Below, piece after piece: positions 46,164 through 56,704 of a stretch of 64,000 bases of DNA (its first letter is position 1; the number at the start of each line of letters is the position of its first letter). The stretch is from Inonotus obliquus (lineage: Eukaryota > Basidiomycota > Agaricomycetes > Hymenochaetales > Hymenochaetaceae). A program made the position numbers and the translations under genes. The notes beneath the pieces are model-generated. The model ran no database searches. It had not been told where the DNA came from and worked only from the letters and a program-made list of their open reading frames with translations. The stretch covers positions 1,860,001 to 1,924,000 of the forward strand of contig JAJHTX010000001.1 of the NCBI GenBank assembly GCA_032164295.1, in the 5' to 3' direction.

Positions 46164-48764
46164 ATGGCAAGAAAGAAGCAAAAGGCGCTTCACAATGTCT
46201 CCGATGAAGCCACAACCACTACCAAACGCGACTTAATATCGACTTTACCTTGGGAGCTAATCGCAGATATTTTGAGCATGACTTCTCCGCGTGAGGTTCT
46301 CGCATTGGCGAGATGTAGTCGTTACTTTTGTAACAGTCTCGTGGTTAATCCTCGTTCAAAGCGGATCTGGGAGGCTTCAAGGAAGTCTTGTAAACCACTA
46401 ATTCCTAATCCGACTCCCAACTTTACCGAACCTGCATATGCCTCGTTTATCTTTGATGGTGGACCCTGCGAGGTATGCTTACAATCGATCTGCAACGTGC
46501 TTAGTTGAGATATCTGACGTGACTCACCAGCAATGTGGGAAGTTTGTGAATAATTTCTACACCTCATTCTCTTTACGTCTCCGGGTGTGCACGGTGATTG
46601 TCCTTATCGAATCATCGCGATTTGCTTGCTCTGACACCTGTTCAGCACACTTGCTATACAAAATGGAAGGAGTGAGCAACTGACTATGTTCAGATGTGAT
46701 CCGTATCTTACCGTTCTCGCAACACAGACAGAATGGTTACGTTCCTGACGAGACTGAAGCAAACAAAGAAGTTGAGTCCTGGCTCGTGGGCTCAGAAGGT
46801 GAGTTCAAAGTATCTAAATTCACTCCGATAATTATTGAAACTTTCACTCCTACGTTCCAGGAATCAACCATGGTTACGATTCATATAAAAGTGCGGTCTT
46901 AAACCATTCGTCCTGATCTTTTATTGACACGGAAGATCAGGGCGATTCTACCGCAGGTCTGATTTTCTGCAAGCTGTTGAGGAGTACTGGGAATTTGTTG
47001 GTAAAAAGGACCGGAAAGGGGTCCCTCTTTATCGCAAAGTAGGTTTCCACTTAGGTGTCCCCTCTAGCATGCTGAATCTCCGCCATTTTCAGTTTCATGA
47101 GAAAGATCGGCAACGAAAAGCGGAAATCCTTTCCGTGCGTCTGCAATTTCAGGTTGAATCAGGTTGAATAACCGATAATTTGATAAATTTTCTAGTTGGC
47201 AACCAACCTTGTGACATGGACTTCGACAAGATCAGAAGTCTCACGTTCTGTCAAGGCGGAGAACCATACAATGTACGCGTCCAATCAAGAGCTGCATAGG
47301 AACACTGCGGACTAAACAACACTTGTTTTGTCTTATCTGGCAGGCTTGCTTTAATAGCTCTTCAAATGGGTTGGAAAATCGATGACGTTCGGAATGCTCC
47401 CACCTGCTTGGAGTTCTACAGACGTCACAACCTGGCGCTCGAGACTTTTAAGGAGCATGGCAAGTGTTTTGGTTGCGAACGTGGGCTTCCTTCCCTCTTA
47501 CATCCGATCCAACAGACTTCAACGTAATCAAACCAGCCGTTGAAGCCGAGGTGATCAAGGCAATGAAGAAGAGAGCTCGATCAGAGGAAGAGCAATCCTA
47601 CGCCAAGAGGCGGAAATTAGTTGAGCAAGAGTATCATCGCAGGAGGTCTGTTGGACAAAACCCACCAGTACTTCCTACCATCGACGTTTTCCGCCAGCAA
47701 GACGTTATAAGAGCAATGCAGAACCTTCGTTCTGACCCTGAAGTTCTCTCCAAGCAGCTCAAGGTTCCTAGTATACAAGAGATGATCGAGAAGCACCTGT
47801 CCGACTGGAGAGACGACATGAAGACAACATTTGCGGGACTGCTTGGCACGGAAGATTATCCGGTGATCAACTCCAAGAAATTGCAGCCCACGGACAGGTT
47901 AACTGCGCGCTTCGTTTGCAAGAAGTGCCTTGAACGTGATCCAGACGAGACAAATGTTGCTTCACTCGACTTCAGGGAAGCTTGTGCTCACCGGTGCGAT
48001 ACTCTTTCGAAGAGGCAAAAGCTCAAGGCTAAGTGGTCTCCAAACCAATTTGCTCCCGATCAAAAGGTATTCTCTCGATTTTTTTTCTCATTGAGACGAG
48101 GCTCAGCAATAAGTTCTCAGGCAATAAAGGTCACACAGAAGCTGCTTGCTCTGCTCGGAACGTCTGAAGACCAAAAGGAGTCAACAAATGTGGTAGATGT
48201 GAAACGCGATCGAATACTTTGCAAGAATTGTGATGGAAAGATTGTTATGAACTTCAGGGTGATGGTGAGTATCTACAAGTAAGCAATTCGCGTAGCGACG
48301 ATACCAATTTTTGCACAGCAACAACACTCACACCGTCATGAGGACATGGAGGTGGATTTCTTGAGTATCCAGCGTATCAAAGAGCTACCCCTTCAGCCAA
48401 TACAGTGGGGCCTATGTGCGGAACTCACTTCAATGGCAAAGAGTGCACCTCGAAAAGCAGAGCTCAAGGAATACGGGTGTCGACACTGCCTGCGGGATGA
48501 AGAATCTGTAGAACAACCTGAAGCGGACAGTACAAACCTGGACAGTCGAAAGAAACGGATAAAGAAATCCGGGAAGGATACGAAACAGCAGAAGCTCATG
48601 TCATTTCATGGGTTACGCTGCCACGTCCTGCAAAGGTACGCATTTCACCGTTTACCCGTTTGCTTTCGGAAGACACTGACGGTTCGTATGTCGGAAGTCA
48701 CGGTATAACGAACATCGCCGACGAAGATGTCCACCGTGTTGAAGCCGAAGCTAAGACCTCATAG
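46164..48764 (+). CDS. F-box protein of basidiomycete type
   Basis: After a basic head (MARKKQKALHNVSDEATTTT) the F-box reads STLPWELIADILSMTSPREV then LALARCSRYFCNSLV, which would bind Skp1 in an SCF ubiquitin ligase. The next segment EPAYASFIFDGGPCE and QCGKFVN carry cysteines in a pattern often seen just after the F-box in Agaricomycete proteins. Further exons give ATNLVTWTSTRSEVS, a Lys/Arg/Glu coiled region (IKAMKKRARSEEEQSYAKRR) and cysteine pairs (FVCKKCLE, ILCKNCDGK, GCRHCLRDEE) that may bind zinc. The last exon joins HVLQ to SHGITNIADEDVHRVEAEAK and stops at 48762-48764. The target is unknown. About ten exons; those between 46500 and 47470 are only partly fixed. It ends 12 bp from the stop of XRCC2. 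Confidence 0.75.
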
Positions 48765-48776
48765 TATTATGCTCTA

Positions 48777-49986
48777 TCAATTAATTGGTTGGATCATGAA
48801 TGTCGCAGTGCTGCCTGTTTCTTGTATTCTAAGAATGCCTCTAATATCTCCTCTCCCTGTTTCGAGTTGAATTGCTTCGAGTGCTTCTTGGAGGCTTGTC
48901 ATATCGGAAGGTATTTTAAAGGAGGGGGGCGGCGTGAGAGTGATATGGTGAGTAATTGGCGGCATGAGGTGAGCATTTGGCGGGATCCGAGGTGGACTAT
49001 CAAAAGGTGCGGGAAATGGATGTAGGTGTTGATGGAAGAATGGTGATGGTGTTGTTGCCCCATTGTCAGTACTCGAGGCTCTTGTCATAGGACTAAGTCC
49101 CCAGTTCGTAAGTACCGTAACCAGACCGTGGCGTAGTCGAATCTCCTGTAGAGCGTAAAGGATACGACTGAGGGGATTTACTGTATCTCGCTTTTCGGAG
49201 GAATCCTGGCGTTGATGTCGTTGTTGGCGTTCCAGGTTGTATCTGTCTATCCAGTAGAACGAGCTAATAGAATCGATCGCTAGCAAGGCGATCTCCTCGT
49301 CTGCCATGCGCTCTGAATGGTAAAGCGGTAATTGGAAGAGTGTGGCTGCTAGAGATGCAGACGATTTGACTCTGAATACGTGTAATCTTCGGAGAGCATC
49401 TTCAATCACGTCTCGGATCATCTCTTGTACGTCTGAGCGTTTCACCAGGAGAGCCTTCTGCAGTCGCTTGGTGAGAAGATATTTCAGCCTCTGGACATTC
49501 CAACGACCATCAGTATCCATGATAACTGCAGACTTTTCCCAGCCACCGATTTCTACTTCAGTGGCCAAAGTCTCATCCGGGAGTAGAATTTTCTCGGGAA
49601 GAATGCATTGCATCGTTAAGTAGTAAACGAGTTGAGTTTTCCCTGAGGCTGCTGGTCCTTGTATTTCCACTACATCCCCTCTATCGAGGGACGAAGTGGG
49701 AGATGCACGAGTGGCCCCGATGCTTAAGAGATGGACGTCTAGTCCCGGCAAGCCTGTAGAACCTAATGGGGATGCTAAAATCACTCGTCTATTTTGAATA
49801 GTCGCTCCAGTAAGGCCATAAGCATACTTTGATATAAAACAGAGCTCATAAGCTATTTCCCCCGTTAGCTACTGAAAGCTATACAAAGAAGCAGAAACAG
49901 AAGAAAGCACTTGCCTGTGCGCCCGTTTCTGACTGAATTTCGTCGAGCATTTCTGCTACACTTGGTGTTTGTCTTGATAGCATCAT
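48777..49986 (-). CDS. XRCC2: XRCC2-type RAD51 paralogue
   Basis: A RecA-fold protein of homologous recombination repair. Exon 1 (49915-49986, MMLSRQTPSVAEMLDEIQSE) joins exon 2 (48777-49868) in phase across a 46-nt intron that starts with GC instead of GT (CAG|GCAAGT..AGTAG), giving 387 residues. Walker A reads GPAASGKTQL. The Walker B block is EIALLAIDSISSFYWIDRYN, nearly identical to the IDSxSxFYWIDR hallmark of XRCC2 and unlike other RAD51 paralogues. GLVTVLTNWGLSP matches the following strand. The C-terminus is longer than in animals and has a Pro/His-rich insert (about 48930-49060). Convergent with the F-box gene and divergent from SLX9. Confidence 0.88.
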
Positions 49987-50202
49987 ATTTGCACGTCTAG
50001 TCGGATGTGATATAATGACTCTTAGTGAAGGCCCCTAGGTAATAAATGCGGTACATTAAAAGAAGAACGATTAATTTGAATTTTGAAGATTGCAGATTAC
50101 GTCATGCGCGGAGATTGCCAGTCAAACGTTCACAAACAAGGTATCATTTCATTTCACTTTTTGAGATTTCACTACCATTATTACAATTTCCTCGTCTACT
50201 CG
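49987..50202. promoter_or_regulatory. bidirectional promoter XRCC2 / SLX9
   Basis: 216 bp between the divergent coding starts. AT-rich, with no clear TATA box in a favourable position. Confidence 0.45.
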
Positions 50203-51014
50203 ATGGTAGGCTATCAACCTAGCTTGGAGTACTGCGCATATGATGTCCGTATTTATTGTAGCCGAAAGCACGTCGAATTCGAACAAATACCCATGACCAG
50301 TCCGTGCGAATGGACAAACGACAGTTTGTCCTTCCTGGTCGATCAGAGCACGTTGAAATCGGAGCTGCAGAGGAAGTGCCCGTAAGTCCTTATGATATCT
50401 TACTGGGTAGTGTATATTGTCTGACTGAAAGAAGGCTAATGATCTTCTCGATGCAATCGAATCCTCTGAGAAAGTTGTCTTGAAAAAGAAAGATAAACAG
50501 CAATTGAAACATGAAGCCTTTCTTCAACGTAAGTACATAAATAGCATTCCGAACTTGCCAATATATTGTTATCTAGGTCTTAAATCATCGCATACTCCGT
50601 ATTCGAAATCTCACGCGAGACGAATGAAACGGAAGGCAAGAGATGAGATAGCAAGCGGTCTACAAGATGTTGCAAATGCTTTACCTGAATTAGAGCAGGA
50701 CACTCCTGTCACAAGCGAAATGCAAGAAAAGAACGACAGCTTGGGGAAAGAACCACAGAAACCGCCTCGTAAGCCGAAAACTGCTTTAATCGGTGAGGGT
50801 AAAGGCGCCCCTTTATCCGAAAAGCAGAGAAGACTAGTCCTGTGAGTGGATAACGCTTTATCTTCTACTGCTTGTAATTAACAGAACTATTGCTAGGAAA
50901 ACGGAAAAGATCCGCCAGCCGCTACTCCTCGCTACTCCGGATTTCACCAGCAATCCATTCATGGCCTTGAGACTACATGCCCAGAATACCCTGGTTAAGC
51001 ACGAGAAGAGCTGA
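50203..51014 (+). CDS. SLX9: SLX9, ribosome biogenesis protein
   Basis: A nucleolar and export factor for the pre-40S particle. Five exons give 200 residues: 50203-50205, 50262-50381, 50432-50528, 50577-50841 and 50897-51014. The first coding exon is only the ATG itself. The next begins PKARRIRTNTHDQSVRMDKR then QFVLPGRSEHVEI, as expected for the SLX9 N-terminus. The basic core KKDKQQLKHEAFLQRLKSSH continues into SKSHARRMKRKARDEIASGL. The end IGEGKGAPLSEKQRRLVLKT and TSNPFMALRLHAQNTL are typical of the family. The four downstream junctions are secure. The ATG-only exon is inferred from a GTAGGC donor and a TTGTAG acceptor. Otherwise the protein would start at the internal ATG at 50310. Confidence 0.85.
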
Positions 51015-51280
51015 ACACTTGTTGGCACATATCTGACCTGCTTATGTATCTGTGATTTTGTTCAATCTGTACCCATAAACTCATGATTTGTTACGGCCGG
51101 ATCAGTACCATTATTATTACGCTAGGTATAACATTTCTACAACTAGGGGAGTCCTAGAAGCTACTTCACATACCCATTCCACGAGAGTTCATAAAACGAA
51201 AGCAAAGGTATAGTATAACAAGAAACCGAAGTCATGAAAAAACATCGTCAGTTTCATCGGATCATCTAAGGGTATTCCGC
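51015..51280. other. 3' flanks of convergent SLX9 and coiled-coil genes
   Basis: 266 bp between the two stop codons, with no distinct element. Confidence 0.4.
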
Positions 51281-53863
51281 TCATGCTCGTACTGCTTCAT
51301 CTCCACTCTCTTCTTCCTTGTGAGTGCTCATTCCGGCACTCCAAACCGTACTACCACTTCCGCTGCCACCACTCTGTCTACTTCTTTTGCTCCTTCCCTC
51401 CCCCCGCTGACGACGGGGTGGTAATTCTGTGAAGCCGCCATTGGAGCCTTTCGAGATCTCAGCGCTCAGCACTTTCTCTCGTTCATCCAGAGCAGCCAAA
51501 GTTGTCTCGGCCTCGGCACGCTCCAAGGCCTGTGCCGTTAGACCACCTTCGGCTCCGGAATGAGGAGGAGGAGTTGATGTACCCGAGTTCATAGAGGTCT
51601 CCGAATTGTTGGACCTTGATCGGAAGAAGGAGAACCTGGAGATTGCGGTTGACTTAGGGCTTGTGGCCTCGGATCGCAGATCTGGTGTCCCACTCGGTGT
51701 TGTCGATGGGGTACTGACGAAAGTGTTTGGACTGCCGATATTGGGTGAGATGGGCGTTGATGCCGCTGGTTTGTTGATCCCCATTAGTTTCATGGTGGCA
51801 TGGAGACGCTCCCTCTCCTTTCTATCCTCGTCATCCTCCTCCGTGTCCAACTTGCGGGCGGTGGCGACCGAAGATGCTCCGGGTCGAAGGCTTAGAGGAC
51901 GCAAATTTGGGTTTGTTTCTGTCTTCTTCTCCGAGCCACCAAACATAGAGAACGGTCTCCAATCAAAGGAGAGAGAGCGTCTCTGAGCTTTCGTAGTCGA
52001 TGTCTGTTCGACAGGGATCGTGGGTGAAGTTGGAGGCAACGTAGACTGAGACTGTATAGATGATGGTTCACCGGTCGATCGCGACAACCCGAAAATTGCG
52101 CTCTGGGGCCTTGCTTTCTTTTTGGGAGCATATTCGATACTCGTCTTTTCAGATACTTCCTTCTTAGTGGGTACGGGTTTTTCATAATCAGCCGCAAGTA
52201 CGTGTTCAAAGCCTTCTTGCGCAATGATACGATCGATAATCTTGGACGCGTACAGCGACAACGCCTTGTTTGCGTCTTTGAGGGATTTGACTTCGTTACG
52301 CAAGGCATCGTATTCCTTCTCCGGGGCACCAACTTCCGCTTTGCGATCCATAGACTGGCGCTTGCCGCGCTTCGCTTTTGCATTAGAAGCCGAACGGTCG
52401 CGGGTCTCGGTTATCTCACCCTGCCCGTCTAGGAAGGTAGAGTTCTCTGCACGGCCCAACTCCGCAGCCAGGTCCAAACCTGGGCCTGCAACTGGCAGAC
52501 CAGCAAGTGATTCTCCCTTCCCAGGGGGAGAGCGGGATGAAGCTGCGGTACGGCGACCTCCGCGGCCAGCGCGACGGGACCGTTCGCGTTTCACTGAAGA
52601 AGAGAACGAACTCGAGTCGTCCTGGACGAGAGTATCCTGGTCTTGTTCTTGGCCATAAACTCCGGCATCCATATCTTCTGCAAGCTCGTCAACAGGATCA
52701 AGCGGAGTCCTGCTGCGCGAAGGCTGGTCCTCCTTCAAGTATTCGTCTTCATCCTCATCGACTTCGTCGCTTGAGGCTTCGTCGAGTTGCTTCGTGCTGG
52801 CCGATTTCAGTATATCAAATTGGCCGGTGAGAGTCCTCTCTCGGAGAAGGATGTTATAACTTTCGTTCTCTTCCTGTAATTGAGCGTTGACACGTTTCAG
52901 ATCGAGAAGCTGGGAGGAAAGATGCTGGACAGTCGTTTGCAATGATGTGTATGAAGTGGAGAGTGTCGATAACTCTAGACGCAGGGAAGTCATCTCAGCA
53001 GGCTCAGTGGGGTCATCCTGCTCCGATCGTTGAGCAATAATATTCTTTGCAACAATTTCTAGTCCTTCTGCGTCATCCGCCTCGCCCACCGATTCGGTTT
53101 TCTCCACGGATACTTCACCGAACGATTGAACAGAAACTTTCTGGTGTAATTCTGCCGTCTTGCGCGCTTGTAAGAGTGATTGGATGCGAGACTTGAGATG
53201 CTGCTCATTGTCATAGAAGGATTGCCTTTCCGCATCAAAGGTGTCAGTCTAATGCCGTTTGTGGATTGAATCAGTTAAGCCGACAGAACCATCGAGCATG
53301 AACTATACCTGCTCATTGTAACGCCGAAGTATGTCCCGTTTCTCCTTTTCGATATCGTGGACCTGCGCCCTGAGCCTATCCACAAGCTCTATCCGTGCAG
53401 CTGTTTCCTCTTCTATTCGTGCTTGATCAGCGTATAACTCCGATAGTCGCGTTTCAGCAGCGTTAAGAGCGGTCGTTAACTGCGCATTCTCTGAAGCCAG
53501 CTCGGAGATGCTTTGTTCCTTGTTTTGCACGCGAACCAGAAGCTAGAGATATGACGCTTTAGTCGCGTTTCATTAATGACGAGATGCCGCGTGTGATACA
53601 CATACCTCTTCCTTCTCTTCAGTTTCCCTCTTCAGCGCTGCAGCTAGCGCCGCGGTAGCAGCCGCATCTGCTTCCGCAGTAGATGCCAAAGAGGTTGCCC
53701 TGAATGAAGTCGCGCGTCTGTGCCCATTTAGAGTGGCAGAGACCTTTGGTGACACTGCTGAACGAGCTGTCGCACCTCGCGAAATCGGTGCTGTGGTAGG
53801 AGTTGGATGTGATGAAGTTGATGCGCGTCGAGCTGGGGGTATCCTGGCAGTTGAAGTTGCCAT
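51281..53863 (-). CDS. large coiled-coil protein of unknown function
   Basis: The start at 53863 gives MATSTARIPPARRASTSSHP, an Ala/Ser/Thr-rich basic head. A coiled coil is spread over three exons (RETEEKEE, KEQSISELASENAQLTTALN, YADQARIEEETAARIELVDR, then LRLELSTLSTSYTSLQTTVQ). An acidic Ser-rich linker follows. The conserved block YDALRNEVKSLKDANKALSL continues as YASKIIDRIIAQEGFEHVLA. The C-terminal third is Ser/Pro/Thr-rich. That block is shared with fungal proteins annotated as M protein repeat or myosin-like coiled-coil proteins, whose role I do not know. A scaffold or septum/Golgi role is possible but not shown. Four exons. No membrane span. Confidence 0.75.
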
Positions 53864-54613
53864 GATGGCAATGAAGTAAAGGAGTGGCTGAAAGAAAGGG
53901 AGCGCGAGAGGCTATACGATGGCTAGGCAGGCGTGTGACAGTCTTGTTGCTACGTGTAAAAGTGGTGGTGATGATCGATATTGATGGTGAATGACGAATT
54001 GCAGCCGTCGATTTGTCTAGGAGATGGTGTAACTGAAAGCGGCGGACAAAGGAAGGGAAGGAAAAGAGAGAAAGCAAGCTGAGGAGCGACGAATTGCGAC
54101 TGTCGCGCGAAGGCGAAGCGAATGCGGTTGGGACGATGATTCCCTTTTTCGGCTACGCGTTAGTGGCTATCCTCTCTGATGGCTCACTCAGAAATATGAA
54201 TTGCAACTCTCCACGATCAAAAATGCACATCAACATCTAAAACATACAATGCAATGCAAAACACCTAAAAAATTATATCCGTGTACAAACACAATACTTG
54301 CAAAATTGCGTATCGAATTGGCGTGCTGAATTTGTCTATGGCTATGAATAAAGACAGCATTACAATAGATGATAGGAAAGAAAGCAGCTTCTGGAGATGA
54401 AACGCGGATCTTCAAAGAGCAGTTGCACCGAATGAACAACGGGAACAAATTCCGACAAGAATGATGATACCGAGAACAATCGTCCTATCTACGATGCACA
54501 GGGACGAGGGCGAATGCCGATCTATGGCGAGCGGAACTACCTTGAAATATTGCTTGAATTTCAGGAGACTCTTATTGGTACAGCATGTTCACATGATAGC
54601 AAACACGTACCTG
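53864..54613. other. 750-bp intergenic region between two minus-strand genes
   Basis: It should hold the promoter of the coiled-coil gene (53864-54150) and the 3' UTR of the EamA transporter (about 54230-54613). Minus-strand open frames at 53619-54077 and 54230-54448 show no family resemblance and no splice support. Confidence 0.5.
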
Positions 54614-56182
54614 TTATGTTTCGTTGCGAGAAGGGTCAATCATATGTTCCACTTCTTCGACCTCAAAACTACCTTCAGGAGTTCGTTTCTCGGATGTTGC
54701 CAATTTCTCGTTCTCAACACCGATGAGAATGAACGCTCCCAGGACAAGGAAGGTGCCTAAAAGGGCCAGTGGGGCGGCGGGTTTCTTCAGGAAATAATCA
54801 CCGATTATAGCAAGGGGGATCGTGAGGCTGAGACCAATGGTCACCAACAAGGGCGTCGTCTTGAGCATTGCAAGGACATAAATATAATCGCTGGCCAACG
54901 TGATGAACATCTTGAACCCTGAATTGTAAATGTGACTCAAAAATGAAAGAGACAAACGTACATTCATTAATACACCAATCCAGACACTGCGAGTCGAGGG
55001 AGCAGCTATTATTTCAGTCCCCGTAAAGTGCAGTACCACAGCAATTGGCCACAGCATAATCAGGTTAAACACGCCAACGAAGCCGAAAAACAGCTGCATG
55101 TCTATCCGGCTCTCTTCCTTGATTCTGACCTTGAGCAGAATAACATACAACGCATAGAAAATGGCACCGAGGAGCGCAAGAATATCTCCTAGGACCGGTA
55201 ATGATTGTGCAGATCGGACAAAGGCAGCATCGGTTGTATCGACGTCAGGCGAGGTGTTGGAATCCGAGGTCGAAACCAGAGCAACTCCTAGGAAACTATC
55301 AAAGCTGTGTCACTACTTGCGCGATTCTAGCTCGCTATGAATTTACCTCGTAACCACTGCTATAACTTTGGCTACCGTCAGGGTCTCTACCTTGAACAAT
55401 CGTCCGACGATAAGCGTGAAGAAGCCTGTTTCAACATGAGCATAAGGTCGATTGTTGGGGTTCAGTTACCCACCACTGGTGCTGGACAACACTGTTGCGC
55501 TAGCAACACTAGTATACTGGAGGCTTGCATTTATAGCCCAATTGGCAATGAACCAGAACAAACAAAACACTGATGCTAGTTGCGCCGTCTGACGCGTCGT
55601 TAGCGGCTCAAGGCTGTCAGAATTCCGGGCATCTTCCGTATATACTGATGGGGCTCGGAAATTCGCCCTCAAAGCAGACGTGGGAGCTTCAAGTGAGTCA
55701 GCCGCTGCAATTGCTTCATAACCTAGACTATCCGAATTCCGTGATTGAGTCAATAGCTTGATACAGAGGTCCATCAAGAAAATTCGCACCGTGAATGATT
55801 GTTCGCATCCTCGGCTCGAGCAAGAACGAGCATTCTCACTGCCCAGGGGATAAGGTAGAATGTAAAGGCACTTGTATTCAGATACGTTACACTGCAAGAG
55901 GTGTTGGGCGCCGTTCAGTTCCGCGCCTCTTCGAAAAGACCAAGCACGCACAAGAAAGGCTTTTCATAACCGTCTTCAAATAAATTCTGTAATACAGTAT
56001 ATGGTCACCATAGAAGCGTGGTTATTGACAATTCGGCTAACCTGGGTGACAAAGTTGGACGAGGTCCAAAGCAGTATAACTATCAAGAGTAACCCAACGC
56101 CTTGTACGTAGTCTTTTCGAGATAGGTCCGATTGCCGACTGTGGGGAACATCTTCAGCATCGCCCGGCTGCTCAGCGTCCAT
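54614..56182 (-). CDS. SLC35F5/EamA-type transporter (drug/metabolite superfamily)
   Basis: A ten-span transporter of the SLC35F5/YML018c group, found on vacuole or other internal membranes. The first exon gives MDAEQPGDAEDVPHSRQSDL, then the first span VQGVGLLLIVILLWTSSNFV. The next exons give DLFEDGYEKPFFVTYLNTSA and FTFYLIPWAVRMLVLAR, the family's KPFFxTYLNTS motif. It is read across an intron that must be removed to restore the frame. Downstream come an ASVFCLFWFIANWA span and the second EamA half, with FVGVFNLIMLWPIAVVLHFT, YVLAMLKTTPLLVTIGLSLT and ALLGTFLVLGAFILIGVENE. The acidic C-tail ends DPSRNET. The substrate is not known for the fungal group. Confidence 0.88.
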
Positions 56183-56704
56183 GGATGCACTGGTTCGCTG
56201 GTGCGCTGGGTATGGTAGAATGGAGAGATTTAGTACAAGATTAATACACGCTTGGATGTCGGAGACAATGATGACCGTGGATACTAGTAGAGGTGTCCTG
56301 CCTGCCCAAGACGCGTGAGCAGATGGTGAATGATGAAGGCGTCACAGGTGTACAAATTTGGTAATAATCTGATCCGTTCCCGGTGCATAGCCACTGTGCA
56401 GGCATCAAATCAAATCAAACATCTCATCCAACACAAACTACAACAGTGAGAACCCAAATGTTTATTAGGTGCCTGATCCGATCTAATTAACAGGAATTTA
56501 CATTATAAGGTATTATAAGCTGTACAATACTTGAACTAGCGCCGAATAACCAATAGAATGATGCGAGTATAAGGAAATATGAATGATAACAATACAATGC
56601 ATATGAGTTGTGTTCCAAGTTCCATCCGAGGTCCGTGTGCATCGAGAAGGTCGAATATTGATAATGCAACAGATAGAGAATGCGATAGAGAAAGAGTCGA
56701 AGGT
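56183..56704. other. intergenic region, promoter of the EamA transporter and 3' flank of the adenylate-forming gene
   Basis: 522 bp, AT-rich near 56470-56600. No gene is seen on either strand. Confidence 0.45.

Noticed and set aside
52224..52830. Plus-strand open frames antisense to the coiled-coil gene (up to 144 codons)
   Set aside because: They mirror the Ser/Arg-rich low-complexity coding strand and have no splice support or family resemblance.
53619..54077. A 152-codon minus-strand frame upstream of the coiled-coil gene
   Set aside because: It overlaps the start of the coiled-coil gene in another frame and shows no recognisable domain.
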